NCBI GenBank assembly: GCA_930367205.1
Contig: OV884011.1
Location: 168,589,226-168,653,225, forward strand
Origin: Acanthosoma haemorrhoidale
Taxonomy: Eukaryota; Arthropoda; Insecta; Hemiptera; Acanthosomatidae
Length of the DNA: 64,000 bases
Direction of reading: 5' to 3'
The translations under genes and the position numbers were made by a program. Within the stretch, counting starts at the first letter, position 1; every line of letters starts with the position of its first letter. The notes under the pieces were generated by a model, which saw only the letters and a program-made list of their open reading frames with translations, ran no database searches and was not told where the DNA came from. Shown here in pieces: positions 32,770 through 44,559 of the stretch.

Positions 32770-34250
32770 AACCCTGTTGGTTAGAATATCCCGCTTTAAA
32801 AGGTCGCATCTGTGTCCCTAAGGACCGTCATAAAGACTGTGCCGAGGAAATGTTTCAACCCTCATTTTTGTGTCACGAAAGGGAGGATTAGAAGGAATAT
32901 GGAACCCAGCAGTCTGGGTCGCCCATGGAAATTAGTTTCAACAGTTGGGTCAAGGCCAAACATAATCTCAACTAAGTGCAAAATATATCAACCGAGGAAA
33001 GGGATTGCCCAACTCGTCAACTTCCATTCATGTATCTATCAATGTATGTATTTGCCGACAGCGTGGAAACAAGCAATATTGTTCCCGCTGCTGAAGCCCA
33101 AGAAAAAAGGTCACCACCCAGCCCACTATCGCCCGATCAGTCTCCTCCCTTACATTGAGAAGATTCTCGAAAAGATATTAGTGAACTACCTGAAAGAGTT
33201 TTGTTCGGAAAATGCTATTATTCCGTACGAACAGACAGGTTTTCAGGCTCATTTGAGTACAGAACATCCGCTTGTGAGGGTACAGACGGAAGCCACCCTC
33301 GGTATCAACAAGAACACAGCGACTGTTATGATCTCGTTGGACTGCACGCAGGCTTACGACTCAGTGTCCCATGGGATACTGTGTCGACAGCTTTGTGACT
33401 GGGGATACCCAGAGGAGCTAATATAGGATGTTGCTTTCCTTCTTGAAGGACAGATCGGTGAGGGTACGGGTGGGCGATTGCCTCTCTTACCCATTTCCTC
33501 GTACTTGTGGAGTTCCTCAAGGAGGGGTTTTGTCTCCGGTTCTTTTCAGTATGTACATGTTTGAAATCGTTGGGACAAATTAATAGAAAGCTACGGTAAT
33601 CGCTTTTACCGACGACATTGCGGTTTACAGCAGCACCATGAGTGCACAAAGAGCACTCCCACAGGCTGAGTCAGTTTGCAACGTAATCAGTGACAGGCTT
33701 GGCAAGTTGAACATAAGCGTGAACGCCGGGAAGACAGACTGCGTAATCTTCTCATACCAAAAGGAAAAAAAAGCTTTGCCAAAATCATATGGTATAGGAG
33801 GGCAAGAGAACTCGCCAATTTTCTCATTCTACTATCTGGGTATAAAAATCTACAGGCATCTCCATTTCTCTATTCATTGTAGTAGTAAACTAAAAACAGT
33901 ACGACAGAGGTGTTACCGGCAATGGCACTTGCTAACTTCACGCAATCTGTTGCTGCGTCTAAAACTGCTGATCTGTAAATGCTCTGGTGTACGGTGCCCC
34001 GCTATTACCCACTTTACTGAAGCTACAGCCACAAGTCTCTAACGATTCCAGAATGGAATCATGCGAATAGTGGTCCTACATACCTCTCTCGAAAGGTTAA
34101 AGAACCGGCACCTGTTGCCTAATGTGCCGTCGGTGGATAAGTTCATCCGCCGGAGACACATCAAGTTTTTCGACGCGTTGCAGCACCTCACAAATCCAGT
34201 GTTTAACACTATGACCCCACCACCCCTCCCGCATCGATGGCAACAGAATT
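32770..34250 (+). pseudogene. LINE-B reverse transcriptase (B1)
   Basis: The longest LINE-B piece. The plus frame 32812-33426 contains YRPISLLP, the conserved Q.GF.A..STEHPL region, and DCTQAYDSVSHGIL carrying the first catalytic aspartate. A stop and further frames follow with CGVPQGGVLSPVLF (about 33495-33540), FTDDIAVYSS (about 33605-33635, catalytic DD) and LNISVNAGKTDCVIFS (about 33700-33755). A third block near 34110-34230 has the family end ..RRRHIKF. Both LINE ends are missing. It is a non-LTR retrotransposon distinct from LINE-A, probably another Jockey-like clade. Confidence 0.87.
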
Positions 34251-34263
34251 TATGTCTCTTCAA

Positions 34264-35275
34264 ATTGTAGTCCTGATGATCCCTGATCAGACGAAACGTT
34301 AGATATTGATAAATTAAATTGAATAAACGAAAAATTGATATTATATATTATTTATTTAATAAATAATGTTAGTGTGATGACCAAAAAATAATTGATTGTG
34401 ATGTTTTAGGCTATTGAGGTCTTATTCAACATTTAATTTAATTATAATATTAAATATTAATATAAAAGTGAAAAGAGCAAATCTTGCTGTGAAACTAGGT
34501 TTTAATTGTTTCCAATTACACTATGAAATAAATTACAAATTTTAACAAACATTTAACTGGTGAATTCAATCAAAACGGCCTTCCACGTTTTTAAAAATAT
34601 TTTTATTAGTGAAAACAACTTATAGTCATCATTCATTGGATTGAAGGTAGTCAATATAACCAGGACAATCGATTGCGAGCCATTCCTACAGATAGGTGCA
34701 TCTGCAGGCACCGAATTCACCATTGCAGACAGACCTTTCCGCAGTGAACTATGACATACCAAGAGGCAACCGACTTTCTATCTTAGATGTGTGTTCCCAT
34801 TCGTTCAGCTTCCTAGAAAACTCTTTCTAGGAGATTCCTTCACCTCGAGTTGTCTGAGGATGATCGGTGACAGGAGGGCGTCTCGCAGGGTGCCCTGATG
34901 TGATCCTGCTTATAGCATCCGTTCAATCACGCTTCGATTGTATGGTTATTGACATAGGCCACATTCACCGCCGATCCGCACCAGAAGGGCTGTCGTGGAG
35001 AAGACATAGACTATTCAAAGGATTTAAGGCGGTATGAACCTTTAGATGGAGGCTTGGATGAGGCCGGCTGGATCAGATTAGAAACCTCACTAGACCAAAA
35101 AGAGGAATAGCCCTTACGGCCTCTGAAGGGTTAAAGGGTAGGAACCGATAACGATGTACCGCTCTCAGCTATGCCAACGGTTGTTGGTCTTTATCTAGTG
35201 AAGGGCGAGGTACAAAATTATAGACTCCAGGGACCACTAAGTCAAAGTACATACTTCCAACGTTATTTATATCGC
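34264..35275. other. No gene recognised
   Basis: AT-rich to 34550, then moderately GC-rich sequence (34800-35200) with no open frames of note. It could be leader sequence of the LINE-B family but has no second copy here to prove it. Confidence 0.35.
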
Positions 35276-35775
35276 GTAGAAGGTATGGTCACCGCTGTTT
35301 CATCATCTGACGGATACGACAGCGCGGCGACTCGAACAATTTCAAAACGGCATACTGATGAAAGTGGTCGACAACATTCGAGCAGTGGAGAAACAGTGTA
35401 CTTCACGAGGTTTTTGATCTGCCTACGGTGGATGAATTAATTCAACGTAGACATATCAAATTCTTCGATTCGTTGCAACACATGACAAACCCGGTATTTA
35501 GCACGATAATTAGCTCCGTGCCCCCATCGATGGCAGAACGCAGTCGAGGCTGGAACGCTGTAGTTTTAAGTTTTAGTATGTAAGTTTTTTTTCCTAAATT
35601 TGTACCCCGAAGGTGAGCCCCATCACCAAGTCCAGACTTGTATGTAATTTTTAACTTTAAAACGATTGTTTTGTATTTTGTACCCTCCATAAAATGCATG
35701 TTATGCTATGCAGAAAAAGGAGCCATAAACCTGTTTAAAAAATGTTTAAATAAAGGGGTTTAGGGTAAAAAAAAA
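35276..35775 (+). mobile_element. LINE-B 3' end (B4)
   Basis: Carries TCATCTGACGGATACGACAG, AAAACGGCATACTGATGAAA, CTGCCTACGGTGGATGAATT, CCCATCGATGGCAGAACGC, GGTGAGCCCCATCACC and the GCAGAAAAAGGAGCC terminus. It ends in an A-rich tail near 35767-35775. Confidence 0.82.
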
Positions 35776-37303
35776 TCAAAAAAATCTGTAGGTATAGCAT
35801 ACAGTTAAAGAAGAAGTATGGGCCAGTTGGGTCCCTTAACCTCAACCCATTGATCATTTTTCATTTATTGATTACAGATTAAGAAATTATCTTTTGAGCG
35901 AGATTCTGGGCCTACTTGTATTTTGTAAATAACCTAATACGGATGAGATGTGAATCATGAAGATTTGAATAGAGGTTAGGTGATTAAATTTCTTAAGGAA
36001 CTGTAGAACTTGTCTTAGTTGCTGAAGTGAAACAATAGGTGTGCCTTTATAAGCCGAGTTTATAAGTCAAATGAAAAATGTATTGCTTTGTCACCTACGT
36101 GGTTTCAATCGACTCTTGGTTCACCTATGACATCCTTCTGGGTTCGCGAGCGAGTGGAAAAAGACGCGGAATAGAGAGCGAGAATGAACGCAAAGGTACG
36201 GCAGTTAGACAACACCATCACCACGGATATTTTCATTACATTTAAGATCAATGGTGTCCTTTTGACAGTATCTCTTTAAATAAAACTGTGCCATACCACT
36301 TAAGATTCATATATTGTGTACATATGATCAGCTGTAGAATCCTTACCGGAAATGGTGTCTACAGTTAGCTGTGCTTCAGGATTTATGCTGGCAATAGTGG
36401 GTGCTACTACCGAGCGTCAGCCAGACAGGCTAAGTGCGATGAACCCGCCAATTCTGCAGTCTGGATGCTTGGTGAAAGGAAGCCTCCATCTTTTCTTCTC
36501 GTGTTCTCTGTCATGCTTTAACAGGCTGCAGCTAGGTCTCAGCTGGCTTACAGATATCGCTAGCAAGAAAACGTTCCAAATACTTGCCTCAGTTCTTACC
36601 AACTACTTTACCTCGCTCATTACTTTAAAGTAACTAATATAACTTTTTTATATGTTACTTTTTTAGACCCCAGGCTGTTAATGCCCACGGGTATGTACCG
36701 TTTTCGTCCTCATTATGCTAAATACCTCCTCATTTTAATACTTTCATTAAATTAGGTTAAAACCCTGTTATGTTAATATAATTGATTGTATAATGACTAA
36801 GTGCCGTGCTTCTAGTGGAGATAATTCTCACTCAGGGAACTAACGGACCGTTATTGTAGCCCATCCTAATAAATAAGTTTTGTTCTTTTAGAAATAGTTG
36901 ATAGTGGTTGGATATTTGAAAAAAAAGACGCCTTTCTCTCAAGAGGAACAGCCCCGGCATTTACTGCCTCCGACCAATTTAAATGCTAATAGTACGGCCC
37001 TTTAATTATAGATCCCAAGGGATTTATACAGCTGGCAGGAGAAAGGATAGCTTGTTGTCTTGTATCCTTCTTTTCTTTTCTTGTAGCGTCTTGGTTTTTT
37101 TCCTCCGCCCGCTCCAGGTCAAGGAATTCCAGGACGGTTTCATAGAATGCACCTACAGTACAGTCTTCAGGGGGTTTTAACTCTCCGAGAAGATCAAGCA
37201 AACTCAACTTTTAAACAATGCTACCAATACGTTACATTTGGACAAATGGAGATTTTTGAAGGATATTATCAACCACAATCCCAATATGGCTGAATACAGC
37301 AAT
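35776..37303. other. No gene recognised
   Basis: Short frames (36352-36633, 36983-37180) have no recognisable domains. Nothing here recurs elsewhere in the window. Confidence 0.4.
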
Positions 37304-37575
37304 AACAACTTTATTATGATAAAATTACAATCAGTCTCATTGGGCAATAAGTAATTGTGATAAATGTTTTCATTCATACAATATTTACAATTTTCATTCA
37401 CTCGCTCATTCATACAGTATTTACAGTACGAACAGTCCAGAGACCTCCAAAATCCACATGGTTGTCACCTCCCTCGCATGGGAAAGAGGAAGCGGAGTCT
37501 TGGGAAGTCCCCCACGCTCCACCGTCAGCCGCGTCACCGGATACGAGCTAGCGGAGGCTGACCAAGAGCGCGAGA
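37304..37575 (-). mobile_element. LINE-A 3' fragment (A5)
   Basis: A ~270-bp copy of the family 3' UTR, from AACAACTTTATTATGATAAA to the GGCTGACCAAGAGCGCGAGA block. It is 5' truncated at the same CTCGCGCTC point as the copy at 59879. No convincing target duplication. Confidence 0.85.
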
Positions 37576-39690
37576 AAATACTAAATAATATTTGCCCGAC
37601 TAACTGTTAATTTTTAATGAAATTACGCGTTAATACAAAAGTTAAAGGGCCTCAGACTCAGTATTGATTTTAGTTATCGTAACAAAATTTAAATAACATG
37701 AATCATAGGGAAACATGTCCTGGCCATCTTTATCTCTAAAAAATAACAGAATGGCTGGAAGACCATGGTATGTCAATTACATAATCCCCCTTTGAAATCT
37801 TACCTAACGTATGTAAGCACCTGTTTACACCCCTTTATTATCATTTTTATTGTAAAAACAAGCATTCTAAACACTTCTTCCAGCAGGTCATTCAATTAAC
37901 TTTGTCTCAAGGAATTAGTCATTATTGCACATATGAACTCCAGCCGTTAAGACAACTAATACCATTATTAAACTTGTTTAAAAAATATAACTGTGACATG
38001 AAAACTTATTACAAAGCTGATGAAGCTGAGGTACACGAACAGAACGACTGTGACTAAATCGTCTTACGGCCAAAGTATACAATCACGTATGAGTATCTCT
38101 TTGTGAATTCTCAATCTATAAATGTTATGTGAAATACATTAGCCACCTAAAAAAATACAGAAGAAATAAGTAATTCTGTCAGTGTAATAATCGTAGATTT
38201 GTAAAATGCTGGTATAGATCTCTTTCTAGGGATAACAGCTGAACCATTATACCATTGAACCATGAGGTTAGGCAAATGATGAATTGAAGAAGGAACCAAG
38301 TCTGTTTGAATGGGAGCAAGAGGGACCAATTGATAAATTAGGCAGTCAATTGGGCCCAAGGCTCCAAGGGACAGCGGGACATCTCCGTCTTGTTGTGGTC
38401 TTCGAGAGATTCCGGAATACCAACCGACAGAGGATTTGCTTTGGAGACGAGTACGACGAGAGAGTACGAAAAAAGGAGTATTTTTGATTATACTCCAATG
38501 CATACTGAATCGCACTTTGAAAAATGTATAGTTAAAATTTTGTTTGAGTAGCCTTGACAAGATTTGAAAACAGATTCACGCTGACCTGTGGATTCGGCAA
38601 AAGAAACCCAACTAATCTGAGGCTCATCAGAACAAAACAAAGAGGAAACACAAATGAAAATACGCAAGGCTGACCTTGGAGTGGCTATTATAGTAAATAT
38701 GTGCTTGACTTGAGGTCAGAGGAAGCCACTACCAAAAATAAAAACAGTTATAACCATTTAGTTATTTAAAGACCAGTGTTCTAGCGATTTCCAACCGGCA
38801 AAATGACATGCTATTTTCACAATTGTTTCTACTCTCGCTCAATGGCTGACAAAACGGAGGAAACAGGTATGTATCCAGGGCAGCGGAGCAGGGATAACTA
38901 CAATTAACGGTCTCGCAACAGTTTAGGCTTAAAAAACCCTTTATTTATGAAATGCACTTGAGACTTACATAATCACTGGTCTAATGACATATAGAGCAAA
39001 GGTAGATGTGAAATAGAGGATTATAAAATTATGAATAAAACAGCTTTTCAGGAGAACTATGCCCTCCTTGGAACATATGAAATATAAAAACAAATATTAT
39101 TTGGCTCAATTAATTGTGAGATATTAAGACTTGGATAGGAAAATGTGACATACACAACCAAAGTATGACCATCACCCTAAACGTGAAGTTCCCTGAACTC
39201 AGTAAATTCTTCTTCTGCTGGATTTCGAACCTTTTACCAGTTATAGAAGCTAAACGTTTTGTTTTTAATACTGCAGGGCCCAAAGAAATGATGCTCACGT
39301 CATCATTCGCCTTCTCAATATATTTTATTTACATTAATTTTTTTCTTAACGACCTCATAGGTTAATTTCAGATTGGTATGATATTCATTAACAAGGCGTT
39401 CCTGGATTAAAAGGTGTTCATTATATAAATATTTTGAGATACCAAAAGTGTTTTCTTTTGGTGTCATCTTTAGTTTATTGTTCAGTCGTATATCATTGTG
39501 GATAATATTTTTTCCTTCAAAGTATTGTCTTAATGAGAAAGATTCAGTGTTTTAATAATTTCTAGGAGAGGAGGGCTTGCTCTATTCAAGGTTCCTAACG
39601 AATTTCGGTTGTATGGAGAGACCACTCCATTGGTTCTCTATATTCATTAATTTCAAGATATCATTAAAAAGTAAATTATCATATTCCCTA
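37576..39690. other. No gene recognised
   Basis: The 137-codon minus frame at 38147-38560 is the longest here. It has no domain I recognise, although 38300-38470 is GC-richer than the surroundings. Otherwise AT-rich. Confidence 0.35.
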
Positions 39691-40095
39691 AGAGTGTACT
39701 CAGGCTTGCTCTGCTGTATGGTGCACCGCAGTTTCGTCATCTGACGGATACGACAGCGCGTTTCAAAACGGCTTACTGATATAAGTGGTCAGACATACTA
39801 CATTCGAGAAACAGAGAGCTTCACGAGGTCTTTGATCTGCCTACGGTGCAATACATGACAAACCCGGTATTTAGTACGGTAACCCCCGCTCCGTTCCCCT
39901 ATCGATGGCAGAGCACAGTCGAGGCAGGGACGCTTCAGTCTATTATTTATGCATTAGTTTTAAGTTTTAGTATGTAAGTTTCCCAAATTTGTAAACCGAA
40001 GGTGAACCCCATCACCTTATTCAGTCTGTTGTTTTTGTAAATTTTAACTGTAAAAAGAAAACTGTTTTTGTAACTCTACCCTTCATCAGAAACAT
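39691..40095 (+). mobile_element. LINE-B 3' end (B5)
   Basis: Begins AGAGTGTACTCAGGC, followed by the same blocks as the other LINE-B copies (CATCTGACGGATACGACAGC, GACAAACCCGGTATTTAGTA, CTATCGATGGCAGAGC, GGTGAACCCCATCACC). The terminus is decayed. Confidence 0.8.
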
Positions 40096-40389
40096 ATATG
40101 AAAGCACGTTTTGAAAATATATCAATAATAAGCCAAGTATATTTATTTCGGACATGGACTGTATACCTTATTATTTCTTTAAACGGCTTCTGTGGCATTG
40201 ACGTTAATTTAAATTTCGGTTTTGAAGTTATAATTCTTTGTGTATGTCACATTTTCCTATCCAAGTCTCACTTTCTCACATTAAATTGGGCCAATAATAT
40301 TTGTTTTTTTATATTTCGCATGTTTCTTCAGCCTCACGATGGTGAGTCCTAATTATGTGAAAATCAGATATTAACTCATTTTGACGATC

Positions 40390-41745
40390 CATTCCTTCAA
40401 CTTCTTCAACTATTTTATAGTATCTTTTGACCAGGTTTGATTGAAATTTTGTTTTCTTTGGTAACACCATGTTGTACGGTCTTCAAGAATTCAATAATTG
40501 TACTGTGCTGCCTTAAGAAGTCCTAGAGGATTCGCATTTCCAGTCAAAGTGCAGTGTGCCTCTAGATTATTTGTTTCTAGGAAATTTTTCATTGATGCAT
40601 TGTTCATTTCATTCCTATTGTCCGTATAAACAGTTTTTAACTTGGTATAGTGTTCAAAATGTTCTTTCAAAATATTGCATGTAATAATAGCATTTCTTGA
40701 TGCATCTTAATAGCATTTAAAATCCTTACTAGTAGACGTTTTGAGAATGTATCAATTTGTATTATTATCTCTTCAAATGTTTACCTGTTAAATGTTCAAA
40801 TTTTTACAAATTGGACAATTGTTGATAAATTCTGAAATGTGATCTTTCATATTTGGAAAGTATTACTCCCTTTTTAGTTTTTCGTATGTTTCAATAATTC
40901 CATGATGTTGGGATTTTCCAATGTGATAATTTGATATAAGTTTGGTTTCTTGATCATTTTCTAACATATCCTTAGTTTTTGTTTGGTAACATTTAATTCA
41001 TACAATAGTTTGTATAATCTTTAAAATCTCCAAAATAGGTCCTTTAAGTATACAAAGATACATTGTATACTTTTACTTCATAAATACTTTGGTGCTCCAC
41101 AATAAAGTTCCTGTTTTATCAATTTCAAGTATTTCTCCTAGTTGACTTAAATTTCTTTGATGCCGTTTACATATATTTTATAAATGGTTTACTAAATTTC
41201 ATTTGTTTATTTCCACGCTTTATTAAAATCTGACTCTTGTCAACATTAAGACATTTCTCTTTTTCTACAATCCACATCTGTTCATTAGACGATATTTGTG
41301 TATGAGTAGTAACAACTCCTGAACTTAGTGGTCGTTCTTCTGGTGTTGAAATGTCGTTTAGCTTTCTAGCAGTATACTACTATTTTACATATATATTCAC
41401 TAGGTATTTCTAGTACATATGAATCATGCTCTGGCGTATTTTGTGATTGAGAAGAAGATAAAGTTTGATCTATTTCCATCTCGGTATCTAGATGATGTAA
41501 TTCCGTATGACTGCGTGATAACGCGCCAGCACATAGTTAGTTTTTCCTTGAGCGTGTTTTACATCAAACTCAAATTCACTGAGTTTCCAAAATTCCATAT
41601 TATTTTTATTTTTCATAGTAAATATCCATGGTAATGGTTTATGATCAGTTTGGATAGTAAATTTTGCTCGATAGAGAGACGGTTTATAATGTTCTACTAC
41701 TACTCTTATGTTAAGTGAACTGCGGATATTTCTTTGAATATATAC
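40390..41745 (-). pseudogene. Ty3/Gypsy pol fossil: RNase H and integrase
   Basis: Reading the minus strand through many stops, I see an RNase H signature (TDHKPLPW near 41655-41630) followed by LSEFEFDVKHAQGKTNYV. Next is an integrase zinc-binding motif with two histidines and the C-P-I-C pair (about 40935-40800), then an integrase core stretch around YTDNR near 40630. This is the order expected for Gypsy-type pol. The reverse transcriptase is missing, and the rest is too decayed to function. It is a dead element copy, and I give no reconstruction. The F block beside it may be the same element's LTR. Confidence 0.78.
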
Positions 41746-42286
41746 GGACTCTTCCTCGCGTATCGATTCACTAATTTATCTGATATACAACTGTATCCGA
41801 ATACACAAACTGTAAGGCAATATGTAAAGGATCTATCTTTTCTACGGATACATATATCCGTTTATATATTTCCCTGACTAGCCAACAAACTCCATGCAGG
41901 TACGGTCTAGTTGAATAATAGAATATTTGAACTATAGGACTGTCGTACAACTATTCAACTACTGACCGATTTGATTTATTTATCAAATCACAAGCTTATT
42001 TCATTCGCGTGAGTTTATATTTCAAATTATACTTTATTCAAATAATTTTCTATTGTCCCAATTGGAATCTAAACCCAAAATAACTCACCTTAATAAATTA
42101 ATGTGGTGATCGAATGGAAGGAATTAATTTATATATAATAGAAATTTGTATACTATATTATATTACTAATGTTTTGGTGAAAGAATATTACCTTTAATTG
42201 AATTTACGTTTGATTGAATTTAAATAATAGGAAGATTACTAAGATTAAGGAAGATTAATAATGTCAGAGGTTGAACACATATTATA

Positions 42287-42685
42287 TAAAAAAATACAAA
42301 TTATAAAAAAGGGAAAGTAAATAAACTTTTACATTATTTATACACTTAAATGTTCATTGAGCCACTTATTCATGAAATACGAAACAAAACTTTAATACAT
42401 ATCACAACTTATAAAACAAAACCAAGAACATAGATCAAAAACAAGGAAATATAGTACACACAACAATAAAAAAATACAAATTATAACAAAGGGAAAAGTA
42501 AATAAACTTTTACATTATTTATACACTTACATGTTCATTGAACAACTTACACGCTAGCTCAAAAGTACCAACAATTAAGACAAGAATTTATTAAAGACGA
42601 AACAAAAATTTAATACATATCACAACTTATAAAACTAAAACCAAGAACAAAACGATCAAAAACAAGGAAATATGGTACACACAAC
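42287..42685. repeat. 180-bp tandem duplication
   Basis: Two units offset by 180 bp share AAATACAAATTATA, TAAATAAACTTTTACATTA, TTTATACACTTA, TTAATACATATCACAACTT and TACACACAACAAT. The second unit has an extra ~45 bp in its middle. Confidence 0.88.
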
Positions 42686-42829
42686 AATTTCTAAATATAT
42701 CCTAAAAACCTCACTATCAATTCTTGTACCTTGTCACAAAATAATCTGGGGGTAGATTTATTTATTATAGCCATCTACAAATCTATACCTGTGTTTAATC
42801 TATACTTTACAATTACAGGATCCAATTAT

Positions 42830-42971
42830 ACTTTCTCATTTATTTAACTTTTCATAGATTCCTCAGGAGATTCATTACTTCTAGATGCATATAACACTAT
42901 ACTTTCTCATTTATTTAACTTTTTATAGATTACTCAGGAGATTCATTACTTCTAGATGCATATAACACTGT
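42830..42971. repeat. 71-bp tandem duplication
   Basis: Two units of exactly 71 bp (42830-42900, 42901-42971) differ at only a few bases. A third partial ACTTTCT follows at 42972. High identity means it is recent relative to the surrounding fossil. Confidence 0.92.
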
Positions 42972-43194
42972 ACTTTCTGTCATTACATTTCAGTTTACCT
43001 TTTATTTGAACAGCCTGACATGATGATCTAAGGGTACAGAAAACACCACGTGCATTCAAAATCTTATAAATCTGGGGTTTCTTATAGTATATTCATTCTC
43101 TCATCTCTTTTAGACAAACACAACTTTGTTAATTACAAAGTAAATCTTAATTTTAATCTGTTTTTATCCTAATAAATGTTTAATTCGATTTTCT

Positions 43195-43523
43195 AGTTCC
43201 ATAATTTTCACTTCGCGGGGATCAGCTGGTTCTCATAATCTATTTCTTACATGGGTTGACGATTTTGATGTGAGTTAATGCTTCACTAAGAAGCTGTCTG
43301 TCCAGTTGTACCGTGGTATGGTTAACATTATTCCTAAAATTCTATGAATTTGGTTTGTAAAAAAAACTTTGGATCTCCTGGGTGTCATTCACAGTTAAGT
43401 TAAGGTTGTTTTACTTGAGGGCGTGCTACCTGTGGTTGTTGGTCATAATTGTAACGATTTTAATAATCATAATTGCAACGATTTCTATAAAGTTGTTGAT
43501 AAGCAAGGTGATTATTATATTGT
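43195..43523 (-). pseudogene. Possible Gypsy gag fragment
   Basis: Several minus-strand frames contain an N/R/Y/Q-rich stretch (43520-43430) and then a segment near 43340-43260 reading NHTTVQLDRQLLSEALT-like residues. The composition and position upstream of F and pol suggest the basic end of a Gypsy Gag. Support is weak and much of it is compositional. Confidence 0.35.
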
Positions 43524-43684
43524 CTCTTATTATTTAGATACATAGATAAACAACTTTATTATGATAAAATTACAATCTGCCTCATTGGGGAATAAGTAAT
43601 TGTGATATATGATCTCATTTATGCTATATTTACAATTTCATTCACTCGCTAATTCATACAGTATTAACAAACTCTTATTATTTA
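43524..43684 (-). mobile_element. LINE-A 3' fragment with 13-bp target duplication (A6)
   Basis: A 135-bp insert (43537-43671) carries only the last ~120 bp of LINE-A. It is bracketed by a perfect 13-bp duplication, CTCTTATTATTTA, at 43524-43536 and 43672-43684. A short non-A tail (GATACATAGAT on the plus strand) separates the left duplication from the LINE end. Extreme 5' truncation is typical of LINE retrotransposition. Confidence 0.9.
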
Positions 43685-43767
43685 TGAATCATTTTTCGTC
43701 ACTAAACTTTATTTTCCCCAGCCCTATTCATTGAGCCAGAGTATATTAGGTCATAAAACAGTATATA

Positions 43768-43910
43768 GTTAAATAATCTTTGTAGAGGAGAGTCTTTTAA
43801 AAGAAAATAAAGAAAAGCTTTATTATGAAGTACAAGTAAAACACTGGTATATACAAATATTAAGAGCTAAGTTACTGCATACTGTGTGGAATGTCTAGGC
43901 CCAAGTGGGG
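43768..43910 (-). repeat. Family C retroelement 3' tail, copy 3
   Basis: A short minus-strand copy with the AATAAAGCTTTTC signal and the CTCTACAAAGATTATTTAAC terminus. It is truncated at its 5' side at about 43910, where a T-rich LINE-B tail begins. Confidence 0.65.
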
Positions 43911-44070
43911 TCTTTTTTTTTCTTTTTCTTTTTTTTCTAATCCCTTGGGTAATCATTTTTTTAAATGAATAACAAAATATAATATGATTTAATATAATAT
44001 TAAATGAACTGAGGGTTTCTCCTTTTACTGCATTACATGCATTTTAAGGAGTGCATGTCTTAAAAACTAG
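43911..44070 (-). mobile_element. Decayed LINE-B 3' end (B7)
   Basis: A T-rich tract (43911-43938) is followed by TCTAATCCCTTGGG and later CTCCTTTTACTGCATTACATGCATTTTAAGGAG, a diverged form of the LINE-B terminus seen at 35690-35730. Identification is by similarity only. Confidence 0.5.
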
Positions 44071-44484
44071 AACTAACCCCAAATGCATACTGCTCAGATC
44101 GTGGATAGCTTTAATTTTATACTCTACTCAAGCTATATAAAACTTATTTTTTTATAGCAACTAATTAATTAATTAATGTCACTAATGTTTTATGGAAATG
44201 GCTCTAGCTTCAACAGGGGAGTCATAAAGACACGAATGATAACGTGAAAATATCTTCTAAATTGGGGTACTTTCATATATGGTGGATTGCAGTAAATGCA
44301 AACTGTTACATTGAGAGAAGTAGAACGCATTTCAAGAACTTTCACCCCATAGTTCAAGGCTCGCTAGGAGAGTATTAAACACTAAGACATTAAAAGACCA
44401 AAAGTACAAAAAAAAGTATATAGAAGCACAAAAAAGATAAAGGTATTATGAATAATAACCTGTTCAAGACAAAATGAAAAATAT

Positions 44485-44554
44485 AGGATTGGGATTCGAA
44501 ACTAGGACTTCATTGGTATCCAGCCAGAGGCTCTACCACCTGAGCTAGACAGCC
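44485..44554 (-). ncRNA. tRNA-like sequence (tRNA pseudogene or SINE head)
   Basis: The minus strand reads GGCTGTCTAGCTCAGGTGG TAGAGC, a perfect polymerase III A box, and about 40 bases later AGTTTCGAATCCC, a B box with one mismatch. The acceptor and T stems do not pair properly, so it is not a functional tRNA. It is a decayed tRNA gene or the 5' head of a tRNA-derived SINE. I saw no second copy in this window. Confidence 0.55.
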
Positions 44555-44559
44555 AGTTG

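Larger units (their letters stand above)
41955..43190. repeat. LTR-element block F, copy 2
   Basis: Homologous by eye to 14455-15447 plus 20227-20360. It includes two internal tandem duplications (180 bp and 71 bp) absent from copy 1. It lies between the pol fossil (left) and gag-like sequence (right) on the minus strand, so it is probably LTR or leader of the same Gypsy lineage. The ends are not resolved. Confidence 0.52.

Noticed and set aside
38147..38560. 137-codon minus-strand frame
   Set aside because: No domain recognised and no repeat homology; length alone is not convincing in a 64-kb window.
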